Program-made: the position numbers and the translations under genes
Assembly: GCF_015674855.1 (NCBI RefSeq)
Contig: NZ_JADMLG010000010.1
Coordinates: forward strand, 248,001-312,000
Length of the DNA stretch: 64,000 bases
Direction of reading: 5' to 3'
Source of the DNA: Nocardia bovistercoris
GTDB lineage: Bacteria; Actinomycetota; Actinomycetes; Mycobacteriales; Mycobacteriaceae
The notes under the pieces: model-generated
The model's input: only the letters and a program-made list of their open reading frames with translations
Told to the model about the DNA's origin: nothing
Database searches by the model: none
Shown here: positions 31,101-33,261 of the stretch, one piece after another
Numbering within the stretch: position 1 is the stretch's first letter
How the letters are laid out: each line of letters starts with the position of its first letter

Positions 31101-31534
31101 TGGCACTCCTCGATTGCCTGCCCGCTGGATCGACGGCGCCCGAGGCCGAACCATCGGCGGCCGAGGTGAGCGCGGCCATGCGGGTGTGGGCGGCCACTCG
31201 CTACGGCGAGCTGGTCGAATCTGCCGAATACCGGCGGATCGCGCAGGCTGTCCTCGCGGTGATGCTGAACAACCGGCGAATGCTGCTCGACCACAGCTCA
31301 TCCCGGTATCGCGGTCGCGCGGTCGTCTTCCGAGCGGGACGCGCCGCGGACGGGTCCTCGGTGGCGCGACCACTGGCGCCACGGTGGGCAGACGCGATCG
31401 ACGGCGAGATCAGCGAGCACGTGGTCGACGCGACCCACGACGAGTTCGACCTGCCCGCGGCGATCGCCGAGGTAGGCACGATCCTGAACGCCGTCCTCGC
31501 GCTCGCGCCGACGCCACCGCGACTGCCGTCGTGA
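4136..31534 (+). CDS. Six-module nonribosomal peptide synthetase
   Basis: A single 9132-residue protein. Domains by approximate residues: C1 14-445, A1 449-962, T1 970-1042, E1 1050-1519; C2 1539-1972, A2 1975-2489, T2, E2 2570-3042; C3 3055-3502, A3 3509-4022 (degenerate), T3, E3 4107-4765; C4 4775-5222, A4 5227-5755, T4, E4 5844-6352; C5 6364-6809, A5 6810-7325, T5; C6 7420-7862, A6 7865-8318 and 8745-8792 split by an N-methyltransferase 8332-8732, T6, TE 8881-9122. Carrier serines are at 1003, 2529, 4065, 5802 (LGGDS, before E domains) and 7369, 8834 (LGGHS). The TE has GWSFGG with Ser8966. The predicted chain is D-D-D-D-L-L with N-methylation of the last residue, released as acid or macrocycle. 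The start at 4136 has GAGGAG eight bases upstream; the frame to 4031 lacks this. No MbtH, transporter or tailoring gene flanks it, and the product is unknown. Confidence 0.95.
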   Translation: MDPRQAGTRDVHADLIPLSTAQYGVWFADKVSDGLPINIAQYIEIHGEVDAAIFAEAVQAAGLELASGYLRIVEVDGRPYQRIDPDQHYDGAVVDLGDRADPAAAALRWMRADYSTPVDLQRDPLAETRLLRLSRGHYYWYSRIHHVAIDGYGGFVLTARVAERYNAASAGRAPAPLRAATLRQIDTAEREYRASTRFALDRDYWMERTRGLPDPVSLAGRTAAAAAHDLVSVSTLSGDVADLLRTTAERLHASPAQVVVAALGTFLARMTNTEDIVLSLPVAARTTAKLKNCAGMMANLLPIRLRLAAGATTAEVVAQANRELTGALRHQRYRYEDILRDSASGDSVSANPASFGPVVNIVFFDADIALGDSVGKYHILRSGLLEDLQVNLVRGGADAPLSVEFHGNPNLYSLDELHGHRRRFTAYLARFAAADPRTRLRDIDLLSDRERASVVGPGAEVGAVATLASLLDEVVARSPHATALRADGAELTYGELDERANRLARVLISRGVGPESRVAVAMHRSTASVVSVWAVAKAGAAFVPVDPGYPADRIAYMVSDSGVRHGLTVLEHAAWLPDSVEWMSLDDPAFLARWERRSPEPVTDGERVRPSHPDHPVYVIFTSGSTGRPKGVVVSHRGLANLVDEQRTRLSVTGASRVLHVASPSFDASVFEYLMAFGAGAALVIAPPQSYGGDELTALLRRERVTHAVLTPAVLTTLEPAGLDDLRVLAVGGEACPDRIVDTWAHGRALLNLYGPTETTIWATASAPLRPGAPVTIGAAIRGAGALVLDGWLRPVPPGVVGELYLSGGQLARGYLGNAASTAQRFVADPYGRAGTRLYRTGDLVRWTACGELEILGRSDFQVKIRGLRIELGEIDAVLDADDRVESAVTVTGTSAAGADILVSYVVPANGRTVLPAELTAAAAERLPSHMVPTAILVLDAMPLTAAGKIDRAALPPHTVVGDRGRRALSSESETTIAQLFTEVLGVARVGADDGFFALGGDSIMSIQLVARAKERGLVFSPREVFQHRTVAALAAVARRADRVSAPTLPELPGGGVGTMPAPPIVRWMIERGAFTSFHQALVLRLPTGIGADGLVETVAAVVDHHDMLRSRLISAADGWQVLVTAPGTVDVAALIHRAPVPETVDAAAVAAREQDAAAGRLDPVAGTVLQLVWLDRGAERAGWLIVVAHHLAIDGVSWRILVPDLMSAWAQVSAGRSPRLAPVGTSMRRWAHVLAQETGQAGRRAEAGYWRAVLEGQDPPLGSRAIDPAVDVAATVDRVAVSVPAEVTTALMTTVPKVFHGGVEDGLLGALAIAMAAWRARRGIPTAETLIQREGHGRTESIAPGADLSRTVGWFTTAYPVRLRLHGIDVADALAGGPAAGAAIKAVKEQLLAVPDDGIGYGVLRGLDDSGEPIGGAVPQLSFNYLGRTALAEPVASTAGPGWLPTDELGTAAAGGDDDAPAPAVIDVNAAVTGGEILRATFAYPTGVISGAEVRELAELWVRALSALAAHAAAPGAGGHSPSDFGLVTVTQAEIERWEAQGPLVDVWPLTPLQSGMLFHALAAADAVDAYTAQWTLTLEGRVDPGRLRAAAEALVDRYPNLRARFVAAGQAAVQVVAASVRAPWTYLDVSGADAETEFDRIAAATRTAPFDLADAPLLRFTLVRLGPRLWRLLVTNHHILLDGWSMPVLVRDLLTCYAGPERAPALESARSFREFLRWCAGRDHSASVSAWRQALAGVAEPTLLAPRATRACARPVDRTAELDERRTARLSALAARAGVTMNTLLQVAWAVVVSRSTGRGEALFGATVSGRPPHLPGIESMVGLFINTVPVWVRPRPGETGIDLLRRVQAEQAALLEHHHVGLAEIQAATGLPSLFDTLLVFESYPIDVATIAELAADVDGMAVTGVEVDDGAHYPLTLVAHLDSRLRLRFCYRPDVFEPDAVARLVECVTRVLDGLAEHADAPVARIDVLAAAERADLLSRRGGAAQRARVLPELLAAACEPAPDGTAVVFEGAALSYRELDERSNRLARMLIGRGVGPEDIVAIGIRRSIESVLAMWAVAKSGAAFLPVDPNYPAERIAFMLADSAVRVGITVSAAAALPGAVDWLVLDAPERCADLAAASGAAITAAERRLPLRVSHPAYVIYTSGSTGRPKGVLVTHAGLANFAAEQRQRYAVAPSARVLHFASPSFDAAVLEQLMAIEAAATLVIAPTTVYGGDELRRLLIEQRVSHAFLTPSALASVDPTGLEDLRVLVAGGEACPPGLVTRWAPGRAFHNGYGPTETSMMTNISAALAPAAAVTIGGPIRGMTSLVLDQHLHPVPEGVAGELYIAGAQLARGYHRRPARTAERFVANPYGPPGERMYRTGDVVRWTVDRDLVYLGRSDFQVKVRGFRIELGEIDAVLADFDGVESAVTIGHGRSDGPTRLVSYVVATAGVSIDAGALRGFAADRLPDHMVPASIMMLAELPRTPVGKLDRDALPQPVFGSTSTRVAATDVERTLAEVFAHVLAIAEIGTDDNFFALGGDSIVSIQLVARARERGLVFSPRQVFEHPTVARLATVVRQVGDTEPPTLAELPGGGVGSAPLLPIQRWMVERGGGFDRFNQTLTLELPVGIDRSGVVATVTAVVDRHDALRARLVRAADGWTLDIAPRGTVHVDELLHRVAVTADTERLREAAALDESLGRLDPAAGRVLRLVWLDAGPERPGRLLVVLHHLVVDGVSWRILVPDLISAWAHVSAGRRPMLPDVGTSLRRWAHALAERARRPERAAELSYWLSVLDGPDPLIGPRALDPRIDLATGVRRLRIELPADVTEAVAGSAAAFHGGVDDVLVATLALALALWRARGGAPESSVLLRLERHGREEQVVAGAELARTVGWFTTVFPVRIDLAGVDPEHAMSGGAAFAAVVKRVKEQLRSVPDKGIGYGLLRYLNPDTAAELPAPPPAQVSFNYLGRISDADLPAAGWRPVGELGELPQRPDDDMPASAVLDVNAFVHNGRFTADLGFPATLLDTATVTAIGELWKRTLSVSAAVATDGTGGHTPSDFPLVTVTQSDIDAWEARYPRVDDVWPLAPLQSGLLFHALVAAATIDVYTVQLTVELSGPLDSARMRRSAQAVVDRHPNLRVAFGTDRDGIPVQIVVGDIAVPWREVDLRPSRRDAGDSDGVVGTAELATLLAEDRGRGLDPTAAPLLRFTLITLGEDIFRLVMSYHHILLDGWSMPLLLGDLLTAYAADGDLAEAPSAPPYRRYLDWLTGRDRRHSLRVWTRALDGVEPTLLAPRLDREMAPRIDEWQVELDAALTGRLSRLAARLGVTVNTVVQAAWGVLLSRLTGRGDVVFGATVAGRPPQVPGIESMVGLFINTIPVRVRCASDESVTDLLIRLQAEQAGLLDHHDVGLPDITRGLGVATLFDTLTVFESYPVDRAALAERVREIDGLSVDGVTSNDAPHYPLSVVVLTGERLRAHLEYQPTVFERSWVRDFAQRFVRVLTAFADAPARLVGAIDILDADEHAAVLHRARGEHRVLDPDATLVSLVAARAAAAPDAVAVRGPNAVLTAAELTTRAHRLARALIAAGAGPEARVAVAVPHSPELVVAVLAVLAAGAAAVPIDTGSPAEDIAALLTDAAPVCVVVGPDATIAVPDGPVVLETSAAESGRGEPIAESERNAVLRPSHPAYVTYPHFSTGHPRGVVVSHAAAVNQALWATDRFAISQSDVVALKALPALEVAVWELFGALIAGAELVIADRDPARLRAVIEEHAVSMASFVPSTLAVFLTDLRPGDCSSLRAVLTAGEALSPRTAHRVRALLPDARLYNGFGSVEFAGHATFAALDRPVDAAVAIGSPVWNSAAIVLDARLRPVPVGVAGELYLSGAQLARGYHARPGETAHRMVADPFGSEGGRMYRTGDIVRCDAAGGLEYLGRGDGQVEIGGVRVELTEIDAALTALPGVDVAVTTGYRTAAGGAELVSYVLPAAGADLDPVAVRQAVARDFPVFMTPAAVTVLDRLPLTPAGTVDRAALPEPMFGSRRIRVAEQPYERAIAELFAEVLGIDRVDAGDSFFALGGDSIMSIQLAALATERGIRLSPRHVFEHKTVAALARTVAIDEGGPRTLVELAGGGVGDLPPLPVHRWLIERGGSFGRFAQWLVLRLPRRLEHADLVATLTAVVDRHDALRSRLVLGDEPVLRVAPSGSVDVAALVRRVRVEPDAMRETAARELDSALDRLSPESGAMLGFVWIDAGADHHGHLLFVAHHFAVDGVSWRILVPDLISAWNRVTAASDSALASVSDSALASVSDSALASVSDSALASVSDSALASVSDSALASVSDSALAPVGTSLRRWAHAMADEALGAEREREHLYWQDVLDGPDPLLGARALDATVDVAATLDHVELSVSSAVTAAALTAAPAAFHGSVNDGLLAALAIAVRAWRIRRGDAESSLLLRLEGHGREESVIPGASLSRTVGWFTTVFPVRLDLGDIDVENALAGGAAMGAAVKAVKERLAAVPDKGIGYGLLRYLNSRTAPLLAEYDRRGQIGFNYLGHTSVGDLPNDAGGDWLPAGTPTEWAASPDLDMAVDRAIDINVMAVEDTVDATATTAVAATTAVAATTAVAATTAATDATAAATAATAAAAATDATAVMATTAATAATAATDATDATDATDAAAAAAATAATDATDAAAAATAATDATDAAAAAAATDAAAAAAAAAAAAAAAATDAAAAVATDGRRLRARFTYATGVLTRAEVAELARSWSDALSALATHLATPGAGGHTPADFAPLALDQDDIHTWEAAHPGGIDVWSLTPLQSGLLFHALVAESAVDTYTAQTVVSLTGEVDAPRLRAAAAALLRRHPNLRAAFVTGSSGAPVQLVPATVEIPWTEVDADGVATAAVLRERDRRAPFDMTAPPLLRFTLIRLENRRWQLLVTNHHILLDGWSMPLLVRDLLTLYAARGDTAPLEPVRPYRDFIDWLGRQDRSTSVAAWRKALAGVEEPTLLADARTAAAAATAPTKYRWTLDEARTSRLTGLCLRLGVTANTVLQSAWAIVLSRSTDRGDVVFGTTVSGRPAQLTGIASMVGLFINTIPVRVRVDESETVAAMLRRVQDEQSALLEYQQLGLSDIHAAVGRVDLFDTLLVFESYPVDTAALSTLAAGLDGVTVTEVSTDDSTHYPLTLVAQLDSRLSINAGYQPDLLDAAAVAAILTRLERVLGAILAEADMPVGDIAVIDAAERASVLAGWQEPGRPVRAETTLVSLFEAQVGLRPDAVAVRCGDAALSYAECGARVDRLARILIRAGVAPEALVAVALPRSADLVVAVLAVLAAGGAYVPVDPDYPADRIAYTLADSAPVCVLSTSDVAVPAVDGVLRIDLDALGSPEPSGPAFEASDDASPIRDGERIAPLRSSNSAYVIYTSGSTGRPKGVVVTHRNAVELLTNAQEKFGFDDTDIWTLFHSYAFDFSVWELWGALAHGGTLVVVDYDLSRSPLEFRELVRRERVTVLNQTPSAFYRFIAADRAADRAGAGPLSLRYIVFGGEALHFAQLRAWYERHDDSAPRLVNMYGITETAVHATSLALDAATARAGSASVIGRGLPGLRVLVLDRRLRPAPVGVAGDLYVAGGQVSRGYLNRPGLTAERFVADPHGGPGERLYRTGDLARWTADGLVEYLGRDDFQVKVRGFRIELAEIEIAMLAAPGVARAAVAVRAGERLVGYAVPADGVTVRPDRVHAALRDRLPAHMVPAAIVVLDELPMTPSGKLDRKALPEPAFAVDGDARTARTEAERILAEVYAEVLGLRQVGVHDSFFALGGDSIMSIQLVSRAKTRGLVFAPRQVFEHRTVAALAAAATTGDDAVRRLPELPGGGVGVFPLTPIVRWMTERGGGFRRIHQSLTLELPLGIDRAALVATLSAVVDHHDMRRARLIHRDGATSIEVPPPGSVDVDMLVRHVPSAEHAPAGQVHDAPAGRGLDAPAGRGLDAPAGRALDVAAGRALDEAVDLLDPTLGSVLRFVWFDRGPDIGGRLLIVAHHLVVDGVSWRILVPDLMKAWSDRSAGRRPALAPVGTSMRRWAHALAECARRPDLAAESTRWLHELDGPDPLLGARPFDAAVDVAATVEHVEVVVPAEVTAALLTTVPGRFHGGVNDGLLAALALALTAWRARRGVAETSALVQLEGHGREEDLVEGADLSRTVGWFTTAFPVRLRLDGIDIDDAMAGGDALGAAVKAVKEQLLAVPGRGIGFGLLRYLADETRAALAERDRAQVSFNYLGRLGADEVSAGGGAWLPADDLGEVSASVDADMPANRVIDINAIVADQPVGPVLRGSFAYPTGVLSRSEVAELAELWVTVLSALSRHVRRPDAGGHTPADFGLVRVRQHDIDAWERRYGAIADVWPLTPLQSGLLFHAMLALTSVDVYAVQVVLDLSGRVHGARLRAAAQTVLDRYPNLRVAFGTDAEGDTVQIVLDGVTAPWRAVDLRAVAAEQRAARLAEVLRQDQRTGFDLTAAPLIRFVLCTLTDTTSKLVVSYHHVLLDGWSMPVVLRDLLVSYAAGADALPTPAPYRSYLGWLARQDRETSSRVWTDTLAGAEPTMLAPRQTHREITARVAEIDLALSVELTAGLSGLTGRLDVTTNTVMQLVWAILLSRMAGRDDVLFGATVSGRPPEVPGVETMVGLFINTIPVRIRCAAGESVAAALTRVQAEQAALFGHHHLGLADIARASGLGALFDTLIVFESYPVDRDAVAAAADTIDGLALGAVRSNDSPHYPLSLIVHPGDRLNIRFQYLPSAFDADTVRRIARWFERAVESVVADPRMRVQDVVILDPAESARSLPRWDGAVVPVDRHATVMSLFAAQVARTPGATAITDGVAALTYAELASRVNRSARRLIGLGVGPESLTAVALPRSIDLVVAVLAVLEAGGGYVPIDPGYPPERIERIVADAEPVCVIGSADLPVPATIPLVDPVTGDDGGIDDSGITDADRIAPPRPDGAAYVIYTSGSTGVPKGVVVSHAAVLNQVAWLSDRFAVSPEDAVLFKTPFTFDVSVWELLCPLIRGARLVVAADGGHRDPAYLVRVIEAHRVTMVSFVPSMLAAFVDGLAPGRCASLRAILAAGEELPVGAVVRARAALPGTRVHNLYGPTEYTVHATEAALDGEVGHVAPIGSPVWNTRAYVLDDRLRVVPVGVAGELYLAGVQVARGYHRQPVLTAGRFVADPFETGQRMYRTGDIARRRSTGQLEFLGRGDLQIKVRGSRVETGEIDAALTAHDEVGFAVTLGRADAGGVVSVVSYVVAAAGHTIDPTALRRSLAERLPAFMVPAAVTVLDALPLSQAGKVDRKALPEPVFASAPFRAPHTEPERRLAEIFAEVLGVGRVGLDDDFFDLGGHSLTATKLVGRIRAGFDAEIPIRAVFAHPTVAGLAAALARATARREALAPQSRPTRIPLSYAQSRLWFIHRYDGPSATYNIPLAVRVTGALDMVALTAAFGDVIARHESLRTIFGADDGVAYQRILPADSVDFDPPLVDVAPRELASAVAGATAHPFDLAHEIPLRATVFRCAPGEHVLSVVLHHIAGDGWSTTPLIRDLAIAYAARHAGDEPGWAPLPVQYADYTLWQRRILGEEDDPESLLSAQLNYWRGELADLPECVALPTDRSRPAVASNRGDRVPITIDATRYAAITELARTRRVTVSMVLQAALAVLLHKLGGGDDIAIGNPIAGRTDEAMTELVGFFVNTWVLRVDLSGDPTFDEVLAMVRDKALGAYEHQDAPFERLVELLNPQRSTAHHPIFQVSFAWQNTTPPALDVPDLRLTPLPVPTGTAKFDLFFELGEQVGADAGDAPAIIGSIEYATDLYDRATVETTAARFARLLELVTADATASIGRHDLVEHTERELVLRTWNATTTPLPNLSLPQLFTRQAELTPDAVAVVAVDAELSYRELNRRANRFARILHDAGVGTETIVAVCLPRSARLVVTVLAVLKAGAAYLPVDPNYPSERTGYLLADADPHLIVTDTAGATSLAPTSHPRIDLDALDYDDVLDHDPEIVVHPDQLAYVMYTSGSTGRPKGVMTTHRAVAALALDRCWRGGAHRRVSVHSSSAFDASTYELWVPLLSGGAAVVAAPGPVDLARLGATIAVGSVTGLFLTTSLFGLLADTAPEALARAEEVWVGGEEFPAAALGRVHAACPETRIVNGYGPTETTTFATRWSGPAADGRVPIGVPLDNVQVRVLDAALRPAPIGVGGELYIAGTHLARGYLRGPTTTADRFVADPFGEDGARMYRTGDLVRWTRAAALEYLGRADEQVKVRGFRIEPGEVEAALTAHPAVARAAVIARDDPAGAAKQLVGYAVLDPEAAMRRDRALEDELVGQWRQVYHDLASGAGHYASDSGTGEFGADFSGWNSSYTGAPIDAAQMREWQAATVARIRALRPNRVLEIGVGSGLLLSRLAPDCAEYWATDFSATSIEILTARLREHARDWVRRVRLRVQPADVVDGLPGSRFDTIVLNSVIQYFPNPGYLLDVIENAMRLLAPGGALFLGDVRNYALLREFATGVQSAEAADTETVAVVRDRVRREIAAEQELLAAPEFFVAAAARIDAIGGVDIQLKSGGFDNELSRYRYDIVLHKTPTPVHSLADLPGVAWSELDGIDGLRARVATLDGPGLRVTGVPHAGIMPDLALARALRSADARSDVAAVRNAVRVESGVWPHDCLDAGRRTGYRVAVTPSPTPGRMDIVLAAVADGAACTDLYRPAATIGTAADHVNDPGASRRTAEIREFLAGRLPEFMVPAAIVILDELPLTVNGKLDRRALPTPEFVGGTHRAPRTDVEKTLVALYSEVLGTASVGIDDDFFQLGGHSLLATRLVGAIRARLGVEVPVRTIFQAPTVAELAPRLSDDAAAEGADPFAPILPIRAGGSGAPLWCVHPGGGLGWCYQGLADHVIDRPVFGIQARGLDGMTPVAESMAELVADYVDRILTAQPTGPFHLLGWSFGGTAAHAIAVELQSRGHDIALLALLDCLPAGSTAPEAEPSAAEVSAAMRVWAATRYGELVESAEYRRIAQAVLAVMLNNRRMLLDHSSSRYRGRAVVFRAGRAADGSSVARPLAPRWADAIDGEISEHVVDATHDEFDLPAAIAEVGTILNAVLALAPTPPRLPS
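4175..8690 (+). other. NRPS module 1: starter C-A-T-E
   Basis: The first C domain opens with LSTAQYGVWFADKV and carries HHVAIDG, the form seen in initiation C domains, so the chain may start with an acyl group or with the amino acid itself. A1 has an intact TSGSTGRPKG loop and AAGKIDRAAL. Its specificity pocket, aligned by eye to GrsA, reads D-A-F-V-A-G-L-I-W-K; I cannot assign a substrate. E1 begins at PELPGGGVG and has HHLAIDGVSW, so residue 1 should be D. Confidence 0.8.
8750..13260 (+). other. NRPS module 2: C-A-T-E
   Basis: C2 shows VWPLTPLQSGMLFH and HHILLDGWS, as in C domains that accept a D-configured donor after an E domain. A2 is intact (TSGSTGRPKG, PVGKLDRDAL). The pocket reads D-A-L-F-V-G-G-M-M-K with no assignable substrate. 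A2 is close to A1 in the pocket region (both have SPSFDA and YGGDEL), which suggests an internal module duplication. E2 has HHLVVDGVSW. Confidence 0.8.
16964..17131 (+). repeat. Seven 24-bp tandem repeats inside E3
   Basis: Seven head-to-tail copies of a 24-bp unit encode SDSALASV (last copy SDSALAPV). Copies differ by at most one or two bases. The tract lies between the DLISAW and GTSLRRWAH motifs of E3, where the sister E domains have only about ten residues (VSAGRSPRLAPV). The expansion keeps the reading frame. Confidence 0.97.
17899..18303 (+). repeat. About 400-bp Ala/Thr/Asp low-complexity tract in E3
   Basis: Roughly 135 codons made almost only of GCC/GCT, ACC/ACG and GAC encode runs such as ATTAVA, ATDA and a long poly-Ala stretch. 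It is built from short units of 6-18 bp (GCTGTCGCGGCCACCACC, GCCACGGACGCC, GCTGCC). In the other E domains this position, after the DIN motif, holds only a handful of residues. The frame remains open on both sides. Confidence 0.97.
18460..23190 (+). other. NRPS module 4: C-A(Thr)-T-E
   Basis: A4 has all core motifs. Its pocket residues, aligned by eye, read D-F-W-N-V-G-M-V-H-K, one conservative change from the classical threonine code DFWNIGMVHK, so Thr (D-allo-Thr after E4) is predicted with fair confidence. The sequence from FDFSVWELWGAL to NMYGITETAVHAT is also of the Thr-activating type. E4 has HHLVVDGVSW and carries five copies of an eight-residue repeat in a loop. Confidence 0.8.
21962..22081 (+). 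repeat. Five 24-bp tandem repeats inside E4
   Basis: Five units of 24 bp encode variants of DAPAGRGL (HAPAGQVH, DAPAGRGL twice, DAPAGRAL, DVAAGRAL). The two central copies are identical. They lie between the VDMLVRHV and DEAVDLLDPT segments of E4, at the same loop as the variable alanine-rich stretch of E1-E3. The frame is preserved. Confidence 0.95.
23225..26300 (+). other. NRPS module 5: C-A-T without epimerization
   Basis: C5 has HHVLLDGWS of the post-E type. A5 is intact (TSGSTGVPKG, QAGKVDRKAL). Its pocket reads D-V-W-S-L-A-L-V-H-K, related to the serine code DVWHFSLVDK but changed at three or more positions, so no firm assignment is made. The carrier domain is of the LGGHS type and no E domain follows, predicting an L residue. 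Confidence 0.75.
26395..31500 (+). other. NRPS module 6: C-A(Val)-NMT-T-TE
   Basis: C6 (IPLSYAQSRLWFIHRY, HHIAGDGWST) is of the L-to-L type, matching the missing E in module 5. A6 pocket reads D-A-Y-F-W-G-G-T-F-K, close to valine codes such as DAYWWGGTFK. A methyltransferase of about 400 residues is inserted between the A8 and A9 motifs and has the SAM loop VLEIGVGSG near residue 8411, so N-methyl-valine is predicted. The TE follows T6 directly and has Ser8966, with LLDCLP and DATHDEF as likely Asp and His sites. Confidence 0.8.
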
Positions 31535-31610
31535 AGCAGGCACACGGCCACCTGCGGCTCGTGAGCAAACTTGGGATCGGTAGGTGGTGCGCGCGGCATC
31601 TACTTGTCCC

Positions 31611-32009
31611 ATGACATCTTCGCAATCTCCCGCCAACCGCCCGCAGTCCACCGGCCCGGACAAGAAGACCAGCGCGGTCCTGTCCTACGCACTGGGCTGG
31701 GTCACCGGAATCGTCTTCCTGTTCGTGGGCAAGCACGACCCCGATGTGAAATTCCATGCCTCGCAATCGATCGTCTTCTTCGGAGCGGTCTCGGCGCTGA
31801 ATATCGTCCTCAGTATCGTCGGCTCGCTGTTGGGCGCCCTCGGGATCGTCTTCAGCCTCGCGGGCCTCGCGCTCGGGGTCTTCGCGGTGGTCGTGTGGAT
31901 CATGGCGATGGTGGCGGCGAACAGCAGTAGCGGTGTTCGCGTCGAGCTTCCTCTGGTCGGGAAGTTCGTCGCCCCCTACGCCGATCGGCTGGCGGCCTCC
32001 GTCGGGTAG
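31611..32009 (+). CDS. DUF4870-type small membrane protein
   Basis: A 132-residue protein with a polar N-terminal 25 residues, then KTSAVLSYALGWVTGIVFLFVGKHDPDVKFHASQSIVFFG, shown here in its two halves: the KTSAVLSYALGWVTG start and the KFHASQSIVFFG stretch are typical of DUF4870 (Tic20-like fold) proteins. Three or four membrane segments are predicted. Function in bacteria is unknown. The ATG at 31611 is preferred because the family motif begins 17 residues later; no strong ribosome binding site is seen. It lies 76 bp after the NRPS stop and may be read through from it, but nothing else links them. Confidence 0.75.
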   Translation: MTSSQSPANRPQSTGPDKKTSAVLSYALGWVTGIVFLFVGKHDPDVKFHASQSIVFFGAVSALNIVLSIVGSLLGALGIVFSLAGLALGVFAVVVWIMAMVAANSSSGVRVELPLVGKFVAPYADRLAASVG

Positions 32010-32067
32010 CGGCGTATTCGATCTCTCCGGCGGCTTCCGACGGCGACCAGGTATGAAAGTCCGAAGA

Positions 32068-32098
32068 CCGGCGGCCCGAGATGATCTCGGGCCGCCGG
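32068..32098 (+). terminator. Strong GC-rich hairpin, probable terminator
   Basis: A perfect inverted repeat with 13-bp arms (CCGGCGGCCCGAG and CTCGGGCCGCCGG) around a five-base loop lies 59 bp after the DUF4870 stop. There is no T-run, which is usual for actinobacterial terminators. It would separate the NRPS/DUF4870 unit from the transporter gene. Confidence 0.7.
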
Positions 32099-32256
32099 CG
32101 TCCGTCTGCATCGTCGGACGCGATGGCACCGCGGCCGGCTCGGCAATTCTCGAGCCGAACCCGGGCAACCCGGTTGTGGTCGTGAAATGACGGAAGTCTC
32201 TGATATCGAGGTCGTTCGGGTGTTGCGCGGCCGCGGGAGCACCGGGATACCTTTCG

Positions 32257-33237
32257 GTGGTGACAATTGCTGCCACCTCCGGTGAGCCTTCGACGACCGC
32301 GGGCGGACACGCGTGCACCGATGTGCCGGTTGCCGCACCCGGTGACACGGTCGGCGCCGTCCTGGCCCGTATGCGCGGGCGCCGGTTCGCCAGCGTCGCG
32401 GTGGTCGCGATCTGCGAGGGGCCGGAGCTGGCCGGGCTGCTCACGATCGAGAAGCTGCTCGCCGCCGAGGACGCGGCGACGATGGCGCAGATCATGGATC
32501 GCGATCCGCCGACGGTGGTCGGAGATCAAGATCAGGAGCGCGCGGTCTGGGCGGCGCTCGGCCACGACGAGCCCGGACTGGCCGTGATCGATGACCAGCG
32601 GCGGTGGATGGGGGTGATACCGCCGCAACGGCTGCTGTCGGTGCTGCTCGCCGAACACGACGAGGACGTCGCACGGCTGTCGGGTTATCTGAAGTCCACC
32701 GCCGGGGCGCGTTCGGCGAGTACGGAATCCGTCCGGCGCAGGTTGTGGCATCGGCTGCCGTGGCTGTTGGTCGGTCTGGCGGGTTCGATGCTGGCCGCGG
32801 GGGTGGTCGACGCGTTCCAGGCCCAGTTGGAACGGCAGGTCCTTGTCGCCTTCTTCATTCCCGGCATCGTCTACCTCGCCGACGCGGTCGGCACCCAGAC
32901 CGAGGCGCTGGTCATCCGCGGTCTGTCCGTCGGTGTCGGGATCAGGCGCATCGTGTGGCGCGAGTCGGTGACGGGTCTGCTCATCGGTGTCCTGATCGCC
33001 GCCGCGGCGTATCCGATCACGCTGGTGTTCTGGCACGACGCCGCGGTGTCGGCCGCCGTGTCGCTGTCGCTGCTCGCGGCGTGTTCGGTCGCGGCGGCGG
33101 TGGCGATGGCGTTGCCGTGGGCGTTCTCGAGACTGCGGGTCGATCCCGCGTTCGGTTCGGGTCCGCTGGCGACCGTGCTCCAGGATCTCATCTCGATCTT
33201 CATCTATCTGTGGGTGAGCACGGCGATCCTGGGGTGA
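32257..33237 (+). CDS. mgtE: MgtE-family magnesium transporter, short form
   Basis: The 326-residue protein joins a cytoplasmic CBS-type region (residues about 20-140, with LAGLLTIEKLLAAED and GLAVIDDQRRWMGVIPPQRLL) to an MgtE membrane domain with five hydrophobic segments. The family signature GTQTEALVIRGL follows PGIVYLADAV, and the acidic residue there is part of the ion path in known MgtE channels. Usual MgtE proteins have about 450 residues and an N-terminal superhelical Mg-sensing domain; that domain is absent here. The start is a GTG-GTG pair (32257/32260). The gene is monocistronic, convergent with the stress protein. Confidence 0.85.
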   Translation: MVTIAATSGEPSTTAGGHACTDVPVAAPGDTVGAVLARMRGRRFASVAVVAICEGPELAGLLTIEKLLAAEDAATMAQIMDRDPPTVVGDQDQERAVWAALGHDEPGLAVIDDQRRWMGVIPPQRLLSVLLAEHDEDVARLSGYLKSTAGARSASTESVRRRLWHRLPWLLVGLAGSMLAAGVVDAFQAQLERQVLVAFFIPGIVYLADAVGTQTEALVIRGLSVGVGIRRIVWRESVTGLLIGVLIAAAAYPITLVFWHDAAVSAAVSLSLLAACSVAAAVAMALPWAFSRLRVDPAFGSGPLATVLQDLISIFIYLWVSTAILG

Positions 33238-33261
33238 CGCGCACGAGCGCGGTGTCGGGAT

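Noticed and set aside
20324..31294. Further long antisense frames (1118, 588, 652 and 830 codons) under modules 4-6.
   Set aside because: Same shadow pattern; the plus-strand frame has recognised NRPS domains throughout.
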